The notes under the pieces: generated by a model
Told to the model about the DNA's origin: nothing
Seen by the model: only the letters and a program-made list of their open reading frames with translations
The model's database searches: none
Program-made: the position numbers and the translations under genes
Part shown: positions 1 through 7,413 of the stretch, piece after piece
Layout of the letters: every line of letters starts with the position of its first letter
How positions within the stretch are numbered: the first letter of the stretch is position 1
Origin: Brachionus koreanus
Taxonomy: Eukaryota; Rotifera; Eurotatoria; Ploima; Brachionidae
Assembly (NCBI GenBank): GCA_016987375.1
Contig: PJRA01000263.1
Coordinates: 119,837 to 132,271, forward strand
Length of the DNA stretch: 12,435 nucleotides
Reading direction: 5' to 3'

Positions 1-2
1 CA

Positions 3-246
3 CTATTTTTCCATAATTCACATGAAAATTTAAGAATAAAATTAAAGAAAAATGACTCAAGAAATTTAAAATACAATTTAGAGAATAGCGGAAATTTGAT
101 AGAACTAATGTCAAAAACAGCAAATGTGAGACTGGTAAATAGCTTTATGATCAAGAGATCAATGTTAAAGTTTTCACATATCAAACAATCTATTTTGAAT
201 AATATCAATTTGATTTTTACAGATTTAAATAAAAAAATCAAATAAT
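3..246 (+). CDS. 3' end of an unrecognised plus-strand gene (partial, enters from left edge)
   Basis: The frame starting at base 3 stays open for 80 codons from the window edge to a TAA at 244-246. No start is visible, so this is the last part of a terminal exon whose beginning lies outside the window. An 80-codon open run is rare at this base composition, and because it begins exactly at the edge it is not a pick from many places. The peptide is rich in Asn, Lys, Ser, Leu and Ile. Near its middle it reads ...NLIELMSKTANVRLVNSF, and it ends in a basic tail (TDLNKKIK). I see no membrane segment and no motif I recognise, so the product is unknown. Two AATAAA signals follow within 90 bases, consistent with a 3' end. 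It is convergent with the minus-strand gene at 1695-2213. It could still be a chance run, since Asn and Lys codons are AT-rich. Confidence 0.55.
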
Positions 247-865
247 TTAATTTAAATGTATCAATGTTTTACTTTTGTAAATAATATATTTTTTTTAAAT
301 TTAAAATGATTACTTTAATAAAATTAAATAAATGAGGTGTCAATCGGTCAATATTGACATGGACACTAGCCTGTTTATTAACCTTGAAATAAATAAATAA
401 CTATCATGCTGATTTTTACTTTGAAATTGAAAAAAAGGAGAAAAAAAATACTTATACAAATCTACACATGTTTGTAATATCTGGTCAGTAATTGAGATAC
501 CTAAAAATTGTAAAAAAAAAAACATTATTTGATTATATCTGAAATCTAAAATTTATAAAGTTTAGGTCTAAATAAAATTTTCTCTTTGAAAATTCATTCA
601 TTAGCTACCTTAGATGTAAATTAAAAAATGTTTAACTATACCAACAGGAGAGATATACATATACACACAAAAAAGTAAACAGTAAATCTGAATTTTATTT
701 TAAAAATAAATTAATAAAATTAAGTTATTATCAAATAGTTATGATTTTGCGTTATTTTTTGAAATTAAAATTTTTAGTCAAAAAATCAAAAACGGTATAA
801 CTATATGGGTACTAATGTAAACATTGCAGAACTGAACCTTGCCCTAAACATAGGTAAAATTAGGC
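247..865. other. AT-rich intergenic DNA
   Basis: Apart from the poly(A) signals I see no supported gene. A minus-strand open frame at 340-525 (61 codons) has a hydrophobic, Phe/Ile-rich composition with no recognisable feature and is taken as chance. A 37-codon plus-strand ORF beginning with ATG at 805 runs into the repeat at 866-905, so it is not treated as a gene. Confidence 0.6.
317..332 (+). terminator. Pair of poly(A) signals after the left-edge gene
   Basis: AATAAA occurs at 317-322 and again at 327-332, 71-86 bases past the TAA at 244-246. The position suits a polyadenylation signal, but AATAAA is common in DNA of this composition, so the call leans on the upstream open frame. A 7-bp inverted repeat (TGTCAAT at 338-344, ATTGACA at 353-359) follows directly. 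Confidence 0.4.
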
Positions 866-905
866 AGAGTAAATTTTTTGATCAAATTTCATCGCAGATT
901 TTTGA
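866..905 (+). repeat. Shortened copy of the fold-back element arm
   Basis: Bases 866-892 (agagtaaattttttgatcaa followed by atttcat) match the outer part of the left arm of the fold-back element at 11099-11126 almost exactly. Bases 893-905 (cgcagatttttga) match 11173-11185. The 46 bases that separate these two blocks at 11127-11172 are absent here. The two loci therefore share a dispersed repeat, one of them with an internal deletion or the other with an insertion. No inverted partner is visible near this copy. Confidence 0.6.
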
Positions 906-1118
906 AACAAAAAAATAATTTCAAATATAAAAATTTTATAGATAAATGAATTGAGTATAAGAAAAAACAATAAAATTTAGAAAAAAAAATTTCTCCCCCT
1001 GTGTTAATCAAGGCCGCCACTGAAGCTATGAAATATTGTGAATGATTATGCAAGCATGGAAAATAAATGTTTATTTACCAAAAAGTCAAACCCACCCACA
1101 TAAATACCTACACAATAT

Positions 1119-1190
1119 AGCTAGAATATAGTTCGACAAAGCCTTGGCCGGTTGGAATGAAAACTTAATCCTTCCTTTCACCCACATGAA
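1119..1190 (-). repeat. Dispersed AAAT-tailed element, copy 1 (minus orientation, decayed)
   Basis: The block gccttggccggttggaatga...cttcctttcacccacatgaaa (1141-1190) is the reverse complement of the core shared with copies at 3351-3443 and 3864-3948. It keeps the diagnostic pieces: the CATG(T)G end, a purine run GAAAGGAAGG, and CATTCCAACC(GG)CCAAGGC when read on the minus strand. The AAAT tail is not clear in this copy. It is probably the 3' end of a short retroelement (SINE or 5'-truncated LINE). Confidence 0.65.
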
Positions 1191-1619
1191 ATTTTTTTTT
1201 GAACTTAATTTAAAAAACAATTTAATGCTGCCTATTAATTTCTCTAATAGAAATTGATATTAAAAAAATTAAAGTTGATTAAGAATATTTTTAAGAAACA
1301 TTAAATAGAACCTTAAGACTAAAAGAAAAAACTCAATAAAAAAATTTATCCTATTTTCTCAAACTTATTAAATTTTTTATCTAACATTAACACACTTTTA
1401 TTTAGATGTTTTTCTAATAAAACAATTGAGCCTCTCTTTATGGTTTTGTAGAATAGCTATGTTGCCAAATATTCCAATAAAGTGAAATTGAGACAAATAT
1501 TTGCAAGTCAAAAATAATTTAAAATTTGAGAAAATAAAAATTCATAATGAAGACAACAAAATGGCATCAAGTGACTCTACACCTTAATAAAATAAATTAA
1601 TTAAAAAAGATTTGGATAT
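1191..1619. other. AT-rich intergenic DNA, no feature seen
   Basis: Poly-A and poly-T runs and frequent stops on both strands. I found no open frame of convincing composition and no repeat shared with other parts of the window. It probably contains the 3' flank of the minus-strand gene that ends at 1695. Confidence 0.6.
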
Positions 1620-1625
1620 TTTATT
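1620..1625 (-). terminator. Poly(A) signal AATAAA for the minus-strand coiled-coil gene
   Basis: Minus-strand AATAAA lies about 70 bases past the TAG stop at 1695-1697, a usual distance for a 3' untranslated region. It is the first such hexamer I see downstream of that stop. Confidence 0.45.
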
Positions 1626-1694
1626 ATTAGGCATAAATATTAATCCTATTAGTGAAAGAACACAAAATCATAGCATAATCGCTTAATCAAAATA

Positions 1695-2213
1695 CTAGCA
1701 GTTTTGTTTGTCGAACACTTTATCGCATGCAACCAAGTAGGCCTGCGGGTCGGGCTCCTCATCTGTCTGAGATTAAACAAATTTTTTAATTAGATCAATA
1801 CTAGGCTCAAATATTCTAAAACTACTTTTGAAGAAGATAGCTTGGAATCAATGAAACTCTTTAGCCTATTAAGCTTGCGCAAACTAAACTTTTTTTCAGC
1901 TAAGTCAATTTTTTGCTCCAGTTTGGAACATGATTGTTTGAGGCAATTAACAAATGTCTAAAAATATTTTTTAGCTTTGTTGCTTTATAAAAATAGGCAT
2001 TACTTCTAAATCATCTAGCTTTTTGTACACTTGTTCAAGCTCAGTCTGCTTTTGTTCTAATGTGGGACTCAAGTGCTTCTCGAATGTATCAACTTCGATT
2101 TCACTCTAAATTATATAAATTTAAGCAAATGCTTTTACAAGTGATTTTTTAATTTTGTTTCCGTTAAATTGAAAACAAGCAATGGTGCACTTGACTGAAA
2201 TTTTTACAAGCAT
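1695..2213 (-). CDS. Small coiled-coil protein in short exons split by tiny introns
   Basis: Three minus-strand exons fit together. Exon A, complement(2004-2105), encodes 34 residues (SEIEVDTFEKHLSP...KKLDDLE). Exon B, complement(1826-1957), encodes 44 residues (TFVNCLKQSC...SKLSSSK). Exon C, complement(1695-1766), encodes 23 residues (TDEEPDPQAYL...KVFDKQNC) and a TAG stop. All junctions are phase 0. Introns of 46 bases (1958-2003) and 59 bases (1767-1825) begin GTAATG and GTAGTT and end TTTTTAG and ATCTCAG. An in-frame TAG lies immediately before exon A, so exon A must begin at its splice site. The proposed first exon is ATG CTT (2208-2213), spliced through GTAAAA with a 102-base intron; the start could also be the in-frame ATG at 2223-2225. 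The product is about 103-107 residues: charged, with Leu/Lys/Glu heptad-like spacing in exons A and B, an acidic Pro-containing link and a Cys end. Size and shape recall small coiled-coil subunits of cytoplasmic complexes (BLOC-1/BORC or kinetochore type), but I recognise no family. Exon C is far more GC-rich than its surroundings. The first exon is the weakest part. Confidence 0.72.
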
Positions 2214-2225
2214 TTTTCTTTTCAT

Positions 2226-3093
2226 TTTTTAAATTGATTTTAGCAACAACAACAAAAATTAATTTTTAATTTCTTGTATTGACAATTATTTAAACTTAAA
2301 ATTAAATTTGAATTTTTCTTTTTGTTTATTTTTGCTGATAAATACATAAAAATTTTTGTTCTAATCAAACAAAAAACCCTAAAATTTAATCAGAAAAAAA
2401 TTAATCTTATTTAGTCTAGAATTTTTTTCTATTTGTTAAAGGTACCATGTTAATATTAATGATGTTTGGTTCACACTCGAGGTCGTATCAATAGTGTCAA
2501 ATCGAATTGAATGTAAATTTGTTTAGAATGGCAAGAAAGTCTAACATTTTAAGAAATTTTATATGTTTTGCAATGCGTCTATAACTTTAAGACAAATTAA
2601 ATGTTCAAAAAAAAAAAAAGTTGAATGCTCTTCAAAATTTTATACCTAATTCTATGATTCTATAAAGCTATTTATAAAATTAAATTTTGTAATTTTCTAA
2701 AATAAAATAGTGCGACAAAATTTTTTTTTTTTTTTAACAGACAGAGAAACGATTATTGATTTGTTTTACCCCCCAAAAAAAAAAGAAAGTAAAAATTTAT
2801 TTTAATTTATCAAAAAGGAAGAATTTTTGTTTTGATTGTATTTGAATTTCACAATAACTATGAATTGTTGCACCTGATATGAAACTTTTTGATATTCAAC
2901 TATTCAACAAAGCACTGTATCAAAATAGCAAAGTTTAAAATTGCTTAAATAAAATTAATCTGATCAAAGAATCTTAAAGATCTACAAAAAAAATAAAAAA
3001 AAATTTTTTAAAACAATTAAAAGCAACTCTCTCAGAACTAAAATTTCAACAATACATCAAAAGATCTTCTTTCTGAAAATGTATCAAATTGTG
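2226..3093. other. AT-rich intergenic DNA with homopolymer tracts
   Basis: This probably contains the promoter of the minus-strand gene to its left, but no motif can be named. It holds poly-A (13 bases near 2610), poly-T (15 bases at 2721-2735) and a C6A10 run near 2770. The T15 tract followed by AACAG at 2736-2740 is a textbook-looking 3' splice site, and the 20 codons after it are open, but no partner donor or exon was found. The 13 bases around 2711 (tgcgacaaaattt) are the exact complement of part of the fold-back element arm at 11166-11178, possibly by chance. Confidence 0.5.
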
Positions 3094-3342
3094 TCATTGT
3101 GAGATTTCATACAAAAATTTCTTTTGTTCTGCAGATGAAACAAAGTGAAACAACTGTTTTTTTAACCTATTGCGAAAGTCTGCAAAATTTGTGCAAATTG
3201 ACTGTGATTTATTTTCAATATTTTATCAGATAGAAAGAACAACAAAATTACATAAATATTTTTGCTCCACACGTTGTCAGCTGTAGCTCTTATTTTTACT
3301 ATTTCTAATTTCACTATTATTTTCTAAATTACTAAAAGCCAT
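3094..3342 (-). CDS. Possible two-exon small peptide gene, product unknown
   Basis: On the minus strand an ATG at 3340-3342 opens a short frame (MAFSNLENNSEIRN). It can leave through GTAAAA at 3299 after one base of the next codon and rejoin at TTTTGCAG (3180-3181), giving NFRNRLKKQLFHFV...EQKKFLYEISQ and a TGA at 3094-3096. The phases agree (phase 1) and the second exon has a helix-like basic/hydrophobic pattern with varied codons. Against it: the 120-base intron is longer than the 46 and 59 bases in the better gene, the product is only about 42 residues, and the plus strand is also open here for 63 codons (frame ending TAG near 3229). The ATG sits right beside a retroelement copy. Treat as a hypothesis. 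Confidence 0.22.
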
Positions 3343-3350
3343 GTTTTTTT

Positions 3351-3443
3351 CATGCGTCTGAAAGGAAGGGCTAAGATCCTTTCAAAACTGCCGGGGTTAA
3401 AACCCAAACTATATTTTTATACTTTAAGAAAATAAATAAAATA
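3351..3443 (+). repeat. Dispersed AAAT-tailed element, copy 2
   Basis: It begins catgcgtctgaaaggaaggg and continues through ctaagatcctttcaaaactg, a GC-richer middle, and actatatttttatactttaag before a tail AAATAAATAAAATA. It aligns with copy 3 at 3864-3948 in the same orientation over the first 40 bases and again at the A/T-rich 3' part. The middle (ccggggttaaaacccaa) is diverged. A short element with a simple-repeat tail and no coding capacity suggests a SINE or a 5'-truncated non-LTR retrotransposon 3' end. Confidence 0.68.
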
Positions 3444-3455
3444 TTGTTCAATAAT

Positions 3456-3699
3456 TGTCTCAAATTGTCAACATAACGCCCTAATAAATCATGAGGGTGT
3501 ATCAGATGAATTAATAATACACACATCCATTACACTAGTCCGACAAAATTGGCTAAACGGAGTAAATTAGGAGTAAAGACGATCATGGCCGATCAGAAGT
3601 CAGGAAAGATTTAGAAGAAAATTAGAGACGGAAGTTTATTAATTGATGAAGCTATAGTCAACAGTCCAACTTATGATTTTGAACGATAGTTTATTAATT
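3456..3699 (+). pseudogene. Decayed coding-like stretch between two retroelement copies
   Basis: Composition is less AT-rich than the flanks. One plus-strand frame reads NALINHEGVSDELIIHTSIT and ends at a TAG near 3571. A shifted frame overlaps and continues SPTKLAKRSKLGVKTIMADQ, with a TAG near 3613 and then KKIRDGSLLIDEAIVNSPTY before a final TAG near 3688. Such frame switching with few stops is what an old coding sequence looks like after small indels. It lies between two same-direction copies of the AAAT-tailed element, so it may be part of a larger degraded retroelement. I do not recognise the family. A chance run is possible. Confidence 0.28.
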
Positions 3700-3863
3700 A
3701 ATTCACTCAAAAGAATCAGATACCCAAATTTTTAACGTTATTTTTTTAATTTTTATGCTATTTATTCAAATCATTTTGCTAAAATTCACAACTATATTTA
3801 AAATTCAGCTCTAATCTAACCAAACATTTTCTCAAAACAAGTTTTGTTATTCAAAATTATTTT

Positions 3864-3948
3864 CATGTGGCTGAAAAGAAGGACTAAGTCTCCATTCCAA
3901 CCAAGGCTCTGCCTAAATTATATTTTAAATAAATAAATAAAAAAAAAT
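3864..3948 (+). repeat. Dispersed AAAT-tailed element, copy 3 (best preserved)
   Basis: It reads catgtggctgaaaagaagga, then ctaagtctccattccaacca, aggctctgcctaaattatat and a tail of three AAAT units followed by poly-A. The reverse complement of its core matches copies at 1141-1190 and 5447-5503. The fixed 3' end plus simple-repeat tail is the mark of a non-LTR retrotransposon or SINE end. About 85 bases are recognisable; the 5' limit is not defined. From memory, AAAT-tailed elements with a similar core occur in rotifer genomes, which is not proven here. Confidence 0.72.
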
Positions 3949-4559
3949 TTCTTAACTTCGATTTTTATAACAGAAAAGAATTTAAAAATGATAAAAAAAT
4001 CCCAAATGTAACTTTCTTTATTGTTCCAAAGCTTTTTCTCTCAAGTGTTCTTTTATCTGGCCGTTCATTAATAAATTTTATGTGGAAGAAGATTAATGAT
4101 TTTGGACTTAAACTGGCATACAATATTGAGTTATATAATATTGAAAAAATTCTAATAAAATTAATTGTTAATTAATGAAGCATTAATTGGTTAATTGATT
4201 TTTCTTTTTTAATTTAACACTCGACACTTCATGACTCTTGGTGCTATCTTTTCTTTAATGAAAATAAGCATATTATATTTTTAGAGATTAAATTTAAAAA
4301 ATGATGAAATGTATAAATTTTCAAAATTATGGCTAATGGAACCAGTGTTTAGTTCTATTTGAACCGATTTTTAAAAGAGAAAAGAGAGTACATTGATTAA
4401 AGTCATTTTTTGTGACTAGTAGAATTTCCAAAGTCTATTTCAAATTGAACTTATTCAGAATGGTTCTACTATAATGATCATCTTAACCAACCAAGCCTAA
4501 TGGGTCAGTTAATTTAATCAAACTAAAATACAAAGATCAAAAAGTATAGAACACAAGAG
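3949..4559. other. AT-rich flank of the transposase relic
   Basis: No supported gene. On the minus strand 3965-4171 is open for 69 codons and contains a basic stretch (INERPDKRTLERKSFGTIKK). A second minus frame in the same place starts with ATG at about 4070 and reads MNGQIKEHLREKALEQ. Runs of this length are expected a few times by chance here. An 8-bp inverted pair (tagtagaa near 4419, ttctacta near 4463) lies upstream of the transposase relic, but no convincing Tc1 terminal repeat was found. Confidence 0.4.
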
Positions 4560-5109
4560 ACCTCATTTAAATGCTAACCAAGAGAAGACAGCAAGGTCAA
4601 AATGTCTTAATGAATGCTTTTAAAATATAGCAGATATGAATTTATAATTGATAATGAATCTTATTTCACTCTTGGTAAGACCGCATTGCCAGGGAATGAT
4701 ATTTTTTTTAGCAGTAAGGTAAGCAAGACGCTGGATAGTGTAAAGAACAAGTACGTTAAAAAATTTGAAGAAAAATTAATGGTCTGGTTGACTATTTCAC
4801 AACGCGGAATAAGCCAACTATATTTTGTACCTAGTGGTTTAGCGGTCAGTCAACATGTCTACAACATGGAGAGTGTATATAGGTATGTTGCTGAAGAAGT
4901 GAATTCAGCAAATGTACCAAAAGCACGACCATTTGAAGATCTTTGGGGAAATTTGAAAGCTAAAGTTTATGAGGGTGATTGGAAGGCAAAAAATCTTAGG
5001 TAACTCGAAAACAAAATTCGCGCTTAAGCAATATCGACCCAAAAATTGTACAAGACCATGCCAAGAGTGTTCGCTCTAGGCTTGATATCATAGGTCTTCA
5101 TATAGTTTA
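4560..5109 (+). pseudogene. Tc1/mariner-superfamily transposase relic, internally deleted
   Basis: The longest plus-strand frame (ATG 4614-4616 to TAA 5001-5003, 129 codons) matches the DDE/D catalytic region of Tc1/mariner-type transposases as I know the family: IIDNESYFTL, then KKFEEKLMVWLTISQRGISQ, YFVPSGLAVSQ, and the C-terminal block NVPKARPFEDLWGNLKAKVY. In relatives a block with the second catalytic Asp (FWPD..S.HY type) lies between the GLA motif and ARP; here only about 25 residues separate them, so that block is missing. The first catalytic position, normally Asp before Glu-Ser, is Asn in IDNES. Past the TAA, homology continues with LENKIRA, a TAA, then a frameshift and NIDPKIVQDHAKSVRSRLDI ending near 5108. 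Upstream, 4575-4613 shows Gln/Arg-rich coding remnants in shifted frames. The N-terminal DNA-binding half and terminal repeats are not visible. It is clearly non-functional; the apparent start is just an internal Met. Confidence 0.9.
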
Positions 5110-5141
5110 ATACATTAACTTGTATTATTTTTTCAAAATAA

Positions 5142-5181
5142 CAAGGTTTAGTTATAATTAAAAAAAAAACTTTAAACCTTG
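5142..5181. repeat. Small hairpin beside the transposase relic
   Basis: CAAGGTTTA (5142-5150) and TAAACCTTG (5173-5181) are perfect 9-bp inverted partners around a 22-base A/T loop. They lie about 35 bases past the last transposase homology. The right arm also resembles the start of the retroelement copy at 5447 (aaaccttggtta), so this may be repeat debris rather than a functional structure. Confidence 0.35.
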
Positions 5182-5404
5182 GTTAAATAAAAAAATTTTT
5201 ATGATAAAATTAATTCTATGCCATTTTTTATTCTACATCCGTTATTTAAATTAAAATTTTTTATTTAATTTTGCATCAATTAGAGCTTTTTTTTTGCCAG
5301 GATTCACAAATCACTGTGGAAAAAAAAACACAAAAATAAACTAAACAAATAAAAAAAAATATGCAATTTTTTATACCGAATAATTCCAAAAAATTTATAA
5401 ACTA

Positions 5405-5503
5405 TTTTTTTATTATTTTATTGTAAAAATATAAAAATAGTAACAGCAAACCTTGGTTAGTTGGAATGGAGACTTAGTCGTTTCTTTTGTGCATTCTAAT
5501 GTA
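5405..5503 (-). repeat. Dispersed AAAT-tailed element, copy 4 (minus orientation)
   Basis: aaccttggttagttggaatg followed by gagacttagtcgtttctttt (5450-5489) is the reverse complement of the core of copy 3. Just left of it, tttttttattattttattgt is the decayed tail read on the opposite strand. The CATG end is altered to gcattctaatgtag. It is inserted in the opposite orientation to copies 2 and 3. Confidence 0.68.
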
Positions 5504-5580
5504 GAAGAAAATTAAACATATATTCTAAAAAAAATTATCAAAGCTTCAATTAGAATTCTTACAAATTTTTAATAGATTAG

Positions 5581-5724
5581 TTTTTAGAAATATTTAGAAA
5601 TTACAATTCTCAGGGATTGGTGAATGATGCTATATGTTTTTGATGTGTAATAGATTCTAAATCAGCAATTCAAATTCAATTGGAAAATCAACAAAATAAG
5701 ATGGTTAAAGAAGCCAAACATTAA
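5581..5724 (+). pseudogene. Coding-like relic with one in-frame stop
   Basis: A single plus-strand frame covers 48 codons with only one interruption, TGA at 5641-5643, before a TAA at 5722-5724. Before the stop it reads NYNSQGLVNDAICF; after it, CVIDSKSAIQIQLENQQNKM and VKEAKH. The composition is varied and protein-like, with an amphipathic Gln/Glu/Lys helix. The sequence AATTCTCAG before GGATTGGTG could also be a 3' splice site. No family is recognised. It could be a degenerate exon, a transposon fragment or chance. Confidence 0.25.
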
Positions 5725-6446
5725 AAGTTAAACAGAGTAAAAACTTTTTATTAAAATAAAAAAAAAAAGTTTCTAATAAAATAAGAATTAGTCCCATTAT
5801 GGGTAATTTATTCGAACAACAAAAAATTTTAAGCTAATTTTAAACAAATAGTTAAATTGAAAAGTAAATATTTCAATATAAAAAGTCAAAAACAAAAAAA
5901 AAATTACTAACTAACTAATTGAAGATAAAACAAAATATTTTTGTTGCTGCCGCCAATGTATTGTCAATTTTAGAGGAGCAAACAAAAGAAAAATAGAAAT
6001 TTTATTTTAGAAAGTTGCTTTTCAGTACATTTTTTGTTTATTTTCTTAGATAATGTTCTCAGTTTTTTTAAATAAATAAAAAAGAAATTAAATAATTTAT
6101 AAATAGAACCATTTTAATTGAATCAACGTTTTACAAATATGCGACTGGTGGGCAAAATATTGCAAAAAGCATTTATTCAATTTTTAAATACAGCAGCAAA
6201 TTTATCCAGTTTTTTATTCTAATTAATTATTTAATTAATAACCCTCATTTTTTTTAAGGCTAGTATTTTAATTAGAAACTAATTTGAATGAAAAAAATTA
6301 GCTAAATAAATTCTTTACTGAACTGTTCAATACTTATAAATTTTGCACCTGTCATACTTCCAATTTGTCTTTTTTATTGTCTTTAATTTTATATTTCAAC
6401 TTGTTTTAATTTTATCTTTTTTTTTCTTTAATTATTTTTTTTAATC
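5725..6446. other. AT-rich DNA, no confident feature
   Basis: Two weak plus-strand runs were noted and not called. A frame ending at a TAA near 5837 contains RISPIMGNLFEQQKILS. A 50-codon run begins near 6101 and contains ESTFYKYATGGQNIAKSIYS. Neither has splice signals or a recognisable motif. The rest is poly-A, poly-T and TTAATTAA-rich sequence. Confidence 0.45.
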
Positions 6447-6520
6447 TGAAGGAGCTTTAGTTTGGCACAGGCAAAACAAATAAATAATAATAATAAATAA
6501 ACAAATAAACAATAAATTAA
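6447..6520 (+). repeat. AAAT/AAT microsatellite, probable retroelement tail
   Basis: A short GC-richer piece, ggagctttagtttggcacag, is followed by gcaaaac and then AAATAAATAATAATAATAAATAAACAAATAAACAATAAA. A unique piece joined to a slightly variable AAAT/AAT repeat resembles the 3' end of another non-LTR element. It does not match the core of copies 1-4, so it would be a different family. It may also simply be an expanded microsatellite. Confidence 0.5.
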
Positions 6521-6566
6521 AGTAGATAGATTATTTAATAGCTGATTTAGTGTGTTTGCACACATA

Positions 6567-6863
6567 GACAATGATAGTGAAATTGATCAAATGCCAGAAG
6601 AAAGAATGAGAAAAACAAATAAAGTATATGACCATCATGTCGATGCTTCATGCTGACAACTTTGAGGACAATAGTTGGGGAATAAAAGAGAAAAAAAAGA
6701 CAAAACAAGGCGAAAAACATTCCTTCAAATGTTCCTCAGTGTGAAAAAAGACTTCTTCTTAAAAAATTCAAACACACTCTGGGCTTCTATCTTTGTGAAA
6801 TTTAGCCCTCATATTTATCAAGAAAAAGCAAGAGGGATACCATCAAAAAAGCGAAAAGAATAG
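6567..6863 (+). pseudogene. Frameshifted coding-like stretch, product unknown
   Basis: From about 6567 a plus-strand frame reads NDSEIDQMPEERMRKTNKVY then DHHVDASC and stops at TGA near 6653. A second frame overlapping this point continues HADNFEDNSWGIKEKKKTKQ to a TGA near 6742. A third frame is open for 62 codons from 6675 (TTG) to 6863 and is basic and Phe-rich. The relay of frames and the acidic/basic protein-like composition suggest a coding sequence broken by small indels. I recognise no domain. The 62-codon run alone would not be convincing. Confidence 0.3.
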
Positions 6864-6869
6864 TAATCA

Positions 6870-7413
6870 AAAATATTTCGACATTCAACGGATCCTGTAA
6901 ATCTAGCACTTCATTGCATAGTTATAAGATGATCGTAATAAAAACATGAGTTCGATGAATTTCAAAATTTAGAGCCCACAACAGATAAATTTAGTAGATT
7001 TGAGCGTAATAACAATAATAATCCAATGTTTTATCAATTTTATCACAAACAAAAAATCAAACGAACTTACAAGAAAAAGAGGACGCACAAAAAAAATTAA
7101 ATTGTGAATTTTTTTTCTAAAATTTTGTCTAATTTTTATCTACTAATTAATTGTATGAACTATTTTTTTTATTATTTTGTCTACTGAATAAATAAATAAG
7201 CTACGAAAATAATTATTAACTTTCTATTTAATCTTAAAAAACGTCTTAAAATTTGAATTAGTTTTACTTGAATAAAATAAACATCCTACTAATCAAAATG
7301 AGAATATAATTGAGTTCTTGATCCATCAATAGTTTAACCTCCATATTTAAACCGTACTCCTTTTTTGAGAAATTTTTAGCTAACAGCCAGAATCTAAAAA
7401 AATGATGATCTAA
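6870..7413. other. AT-rich intergenic DNA
   Basis: No gene supported. The minus strand has one good donor-like sequence (CTT|GTAAGTTCG at about 7065-7074), preceded by a short open frame, but no matching acceptor and exon were found. A short AAAT-type repeat (gaataaataaataag) lies near 7186-7200. Confidence 0.5.

Noticed and set aside
340..525. 61-codon minus-strand open frame
   Set aside because: Phe/Ile/Ser-rich composition typical of reading A/T tracts; no splice signals, motif or neighbour support. Several runs this long are expected by chance.
805..918. 37-codon plus-strand ORF (MGTNVNIAELNLALNIG...)
   Set aside because: Its second half is the dispersed repeat at 866-905, and there is no other support, so the frame is probably accidental.
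2721..2740. T15 tract plus AACAG, an ideal-looking 3' splice site
   Set aside because: No upstream donor and exon with agreeing phase found, and poly-T runs followed by AG are common here.
3551..3562. Sequence close to an RNA polymerase III A box (tggctaaacgga)
   Set aside because: One mismatch to the A-box pattern, but no B box (GGTTCGANNCC) at a suitable distance, so no tRNA or tRNA-derived SINE head can be claimed.
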